Of a stretch of 64,000 nt of DNA, positions 61,676 through 64,000 are shown one piece after another (the first letter of the stretch is position 1; each line of letters begins with the position of its first letter). A program made the position numbers and the translations under genes. Under the pieces are notes generated by a model. That model saw only the letters and a list, made by a program, of their open reading frames with translations, was not told where the DNA came from and made no database searches. Origin of the DNA: Enterococcus alishanensis. Its GTDB lineage: Bacteria > Bacillota > Bacilli > Lactobacillales > Enterococcaceae. The DNA is taken from NCBI RefSeq assembly GCF_019218635.1, contig NZ_JAHUZB010000011.1, forward strand, positions 1 through 64,000, written 5' to 3'.

Positions 61676-63685
61676 GTGGCAACGAACTATCAAGAATTGT
61701 TTGAACCATTTAAGATTGGGTCAGTTGAAATTAAAAACAAATATTTCATGGCACCAATGGGAACTTTGTCAAATGTTGATGAGCAAAATGCCTATACACC
61801 AGATGCAGTAGAATATTTTGCCCGCAGAGCAAGAGGCGGTGTTGGATTGATTATTACAGGAGCAAATTGGGTAGATAATGAAATCGAACAGCATGAAAAT
61901 GCCATGTTTCCATATCCCAATGGTAATCCTAATTATTATGAAAAAATGGCTGTAGAAATTACTGATAAGATCCATCCATTTGGAACAAAAATTTTCATGC
62001 AATTAACCGCTGGTTTAGGTCGTAGTGCAGTTCCGGGTGCAGTCGAAAATAATGCATTTATTGCTCCCTCTAAAACAGTCAATCGCTGGATTGATAAAGA
62101 CTGTCGAGAGCTGACAACAGATGAAGTCGATCAAATCGTCGTTGATTTTGGGAAAGCAGCAGCTATTGCGAAAAAAACTGGTTTTGATGGTGTAGAAATT
62201 CATGCGATGCATGAAGGTTATCTATTGGATTGTTTCACTATGAAATTATTTAATCAGCGAACAGATAAATATGGTGGCGCAACTATTGAGGAACGAATCG
62301 CTTTTCCAGTTGCTGTAGTTAAAGAAATTAAAAAAGTTTGTGGTGAAGATTTTCCCGTAATTTTACGATTCTCCATTAAAAGCTATATTAAACAATTGCG
62401 TCAAGGAGGGCTTCCAGACGAAAATTTTGAGGAATTAGGCCGAGACATTGAAGAATCTTTAAAAGCAGCTCCTTTATTAGAAGCTGCTGGGTATGATGCA
62501 TTTGATGCAGATGCAGGAAGCTATGATTCTTGGTATTGGGCTCATCCACCTATGTATTTTAATAAAGGTATGTATTTACCGTTAACAGAACAACTAAAGA
62601 AAGTTGTCTCGGTTCCAGTGATGGTGGCGGGTCGAATGGATGATCCCGATTTGGCTGTAGATGCTTTAAAAAATGGAAAATTAGATGCAGTTGGTTTAGC
62701 CCGACCATTATTAACGGATGAGAACTATGTAAATAAAGTTTTCGTAAATAATTTAGCGGATATCCGTCCGTGTCTCGGTTGTCATGATGGTTGCTTTGGT
62801 CGAGCATCCTCTGGAGGTCGTGGTTCTTGTGCAGTAAATCCAGAGTGTGGGCGAGAACCATTTGTTATGCTTGAAAAAACAACGGAACCGAAAAAAGTGG
62901 TTATTGTCGGTGGCGGACCTGCCGGTTTAGAAGCAGCACGTGTAGCCGCATTAAGAGGTCACAAAGTAGTTTTATTTGAATCGACAGAAAAAGTTGGCGG
63001 TAATTTAAACATTGGTGGACAACCTTCATTTAAACATGATGATTTAGATTTGGCTGCTTGGTATCGTCATCAGATGAACAAATATCAAGTAACTATTCAA
63101 TTGAACACAAAAGCAACTAAACAAAATGTACTAGCTGAAAAACCTGATGTGATATTGACAGCGGAAGGTTCAAAACCAGTTTTGCCACCAATTAATGGCC
63201 TTGATCAAGAAAATATTTTTCTAGCCGAAGACGTACTGACAGGTAAGAAAAAAGTAGGGGAACATACTTTAATTATTGGTGGTGGCTTAGTCGGATGTGA
63301 ACTAGCCTTGCATTTAGTAAAAGATCAAGGAAAACAAGCAACAATTGTTGAAGCTTTACCAGGTTTATTAATGTCTGGACCAAGTTTACCTCCTATGAAT
63401 TATTGGATGCTTACTGATTTATTGAACTTCCATAAAGTACAACAATTGGTCAGCAGCAAAGTAATGAAGATTACAGGTCATACAGTTTTGATTGAACAAA
63501 AAGATGAGAAAAAAGAATTGCAGGTAGACAACGTCGTTTTAGCAGTTGGGTATCGATCTGTTTCTTCGTTGTTTGAAGAATTAAAATCAGAATCACCTTA
63601 TGTATACAACATCGGTGATAGTAAAAAAGTCCGCAATATTCGTGCTGCTATTTGGGATGGATTTGAAGTTGCTCGTAATATTTAA
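61676..63685 (+). CDS. Old-yellow-enzyme/FeS/FAD oxidoreductase (enoate or dienoyl-CoA reductase type)
   Basis: 669 residues from GTG 61676 with AGGAGGG six bases upstream. Residues 1-370 form an FMN TIM barrel (FKIGSVEIKNKYFMAPMGTL, VEIHAMHEGYLLDCF with substrate-site residues, VDALKNGKLDAVGLARPLL). A 4Fe-4S motif CLGCHDGC ... C lies near 372-400. FAD and NAD(P) domains follow (VVIVGGGPAGLEAARVA, TLIIGGGLVGCELALHL). Same plan as FadH, trimethylamine dehydrogenase and BaiCD/2-enoate reductases. Reduces activated C=C bonds. The substrate is not evident. Confidence 0.9.
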   Translation: MATNYQELFEPFKIGSVEIKNKYFMAPMGTLSNVDEQNAYTPDAVEYFARRARGGVGLIITGANWVDNEIEQHENAMFPYPNGNPNYYEKMAVEITDKIHPFGTKIFMQLTAGLGRSAVPGAVENNAFIAPSKTVNRWIDKDCRELTTDEVDQIVVDFGKAAAIAKKTGFDGVEIHAMHEGYLLDCFTMKLFNQRTDKYGGATIEERIAFPVAVVKEIKKVCGEDFPVILRFSIKSYIKQLRQGGLPDENFEELGRDIEESLKAAPLLEAAGYDAFDADAGSYDSWYWAHPPMYFNKGMYLPLTEQLKKVVSVPVMVAGRMDDPDLAVDALKNGKLDAVGLARPLLTDENYVNKVFVNNLADIRPCLGCHDGCFGRASSGGRGSCAVNPECGREPFVMLEKTTEPKKVVIVGGGPAGLEAARVAALRGHKVVLFESTEKVGGNLNIGGQPSFKHDDLDLAAWYRHQMNKYQVTIQLNTKATKQNVLAEKPDVILTAEGSKPVLPPINGLDQENIFLAEDVLTGKKKVGEHTLIIGGGLVGCELALHLVKDQGKQATIVEALPGLLMSGPSLPPMNYWMLTDLLNFHKVQQLVSSKVMKITGHTVLIEQKDEKKELQVDNVVLAVGYRSVSSLFEELKSESPYVYNIGDSKKVRNIRAAIWDGFEVARNI

Positions 63686-63913
63686 TGTAAAATTAAAAGT
63701 CATGTAAAAAAATCATTGAAAGAATGCTATTTGAATAATTCTATTTAGAAAAATTACAGATTTCTTTCGTTTCGAATTGATGATATGTTATCTTACTGAG
63801 TTAATCCATAAACGTTTAATCTGTTCAAAGAATAAAAAAAGAAGGCCTTCAAAATTTCAAACTAGTAAAAATCATATCTTCGATAATTATCACGACAATC
63901 AAAAATATACAAC

Positions 63914-63958
63914 AAAGGGGTCAGAAACTTAAAAAGTTTTTGACCCTTTGTTTTTTTC
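63914..63958 (+). repeat. Hairpin family C, copy 3
   Basis: AAAGGGGTCAGAAACTT and AAGTTTTTGACCCTTT then GTTTTTTT. Best-preserved copy. The rest of 63686-64000 has no gene. Confidence 0.85.
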
Positions 63959-64000
63959 TTGATATGCATGAGTTTGATTGGTGTCAAAAACTTATGTCCA

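Noticed and set aside
1-64000. Replication initiator, rRNA, tRNA or phage structural genes
   Set aside because: None of the supported frames has Rep, capsid or terminase features, and no rRNA-like or tRNA cloverleaf sequence was noticed on reading.

Overview
The window is AT-rich Gram-positive DNA from the Lactobacillales, most likely an enterococcus or a close relative (Vagococcus/Carnobacterium type). Pointers are an intact IS1216-type element, the AmaP/DUF2273/Gls24 envelope-stress cluster, an Fst-type toxin locus, LPxTG-like and BspA-like surface proteins, and strong AGGAGG ribosome sites. No rRNA, tRNA, replication initiator or CRISPR array was seen. The density of broken insertion sequences, resolvase remnants and toxin-antitoxin loci suggests a large plasmid or a plasmid-derived chromosomal island.

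Layout. 0-5.3 kb: scrapyard of a DUF5648 fragment, a winged-helix regulator, a frameshifted resolvase, IS3 and IS1182 remnants and a decayed sortase. 5.7-9 kb: BspA-like/MucBP/DUF5648 surface protein, DUF805 membrane protein and a lipoprotein. 9.3-11.6 kb: acetamidase/formamidase plus APC permease. 11.9-13.5 kb: resolvase and IS3 remnants. 13.7-17.5 kb: beta-glucoside-type PTS unit (LicT-like antiterminator, RNA antiterminator/terminator switch, EIIBCA, ADP-ribosylglycohydrolase). 17.6-21.3 kb: broken resolvase, IS remnant and an 847-residue secreted DUF5648 protein. 21.4-28 kb: a decayed conjugative-plasmid block (toprim/primase-like protein, J-domain protein, SSB, truncated topoisomerase III, holin-like type I toxin), with topB cut by a complete IS21-family element (28-30.3 kb). 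30.5-38.9 kb: Mga-like regulator, L-lactate dehydrogenase, and an operon of YitT, an unknown carrier, a SepM-like PDZ/Lon protease, an M20 peptidase, a 58-residue membrane peptide and a small alarmone synthetase. 38.9-39.7 kb: IS1216. 40-42.7 kb: Crp/Fnr-type regulator, nucleoside phosphorylase, PnuC and flavin oxidoreductase. 43.5-46.5 kb: envelope-stress cluster and cold-shock protein. 46.7-53.4 kb: DUF5648 protein, broken SulP transporter, 858-residue sortase-anchored surface protein. 53.9-57.7 kb: iron-type ABC uptake operon with a methyltransferase behind a perfect Fur-box-like palindrome. 57.8-60.6 kb: IS256 and IS3 remnants, a DUF5648 pseudogene and a par/Fst toxin-antitoxin locus. 60.6-64 kb: AraC regulator and a divergent old-yellow-enzyme/FeS/FAD oxidoreductase.

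How it works together. The strongest physiological units are the antiterminated PTS operon, the Fur-type uptake operon, the nucleoside/nicotinamide-riboside-like salvage operon, and the Mga/LDH/YitT-SepM-alarmone locus. In the last, the ldh and yitT promoters share a 37-bp element (31 of 37 identical) at identical spacing from an ACTAAACT box, which suggests one regulon. Two different type I toxin-antitoxin loci fit plasmid maintenance. Several families of near-identical hairpins recur across the window, many near surface-protein genes. Many genes are broken by single-base changes in homopolymers, so true decay and assembly error must be separated.
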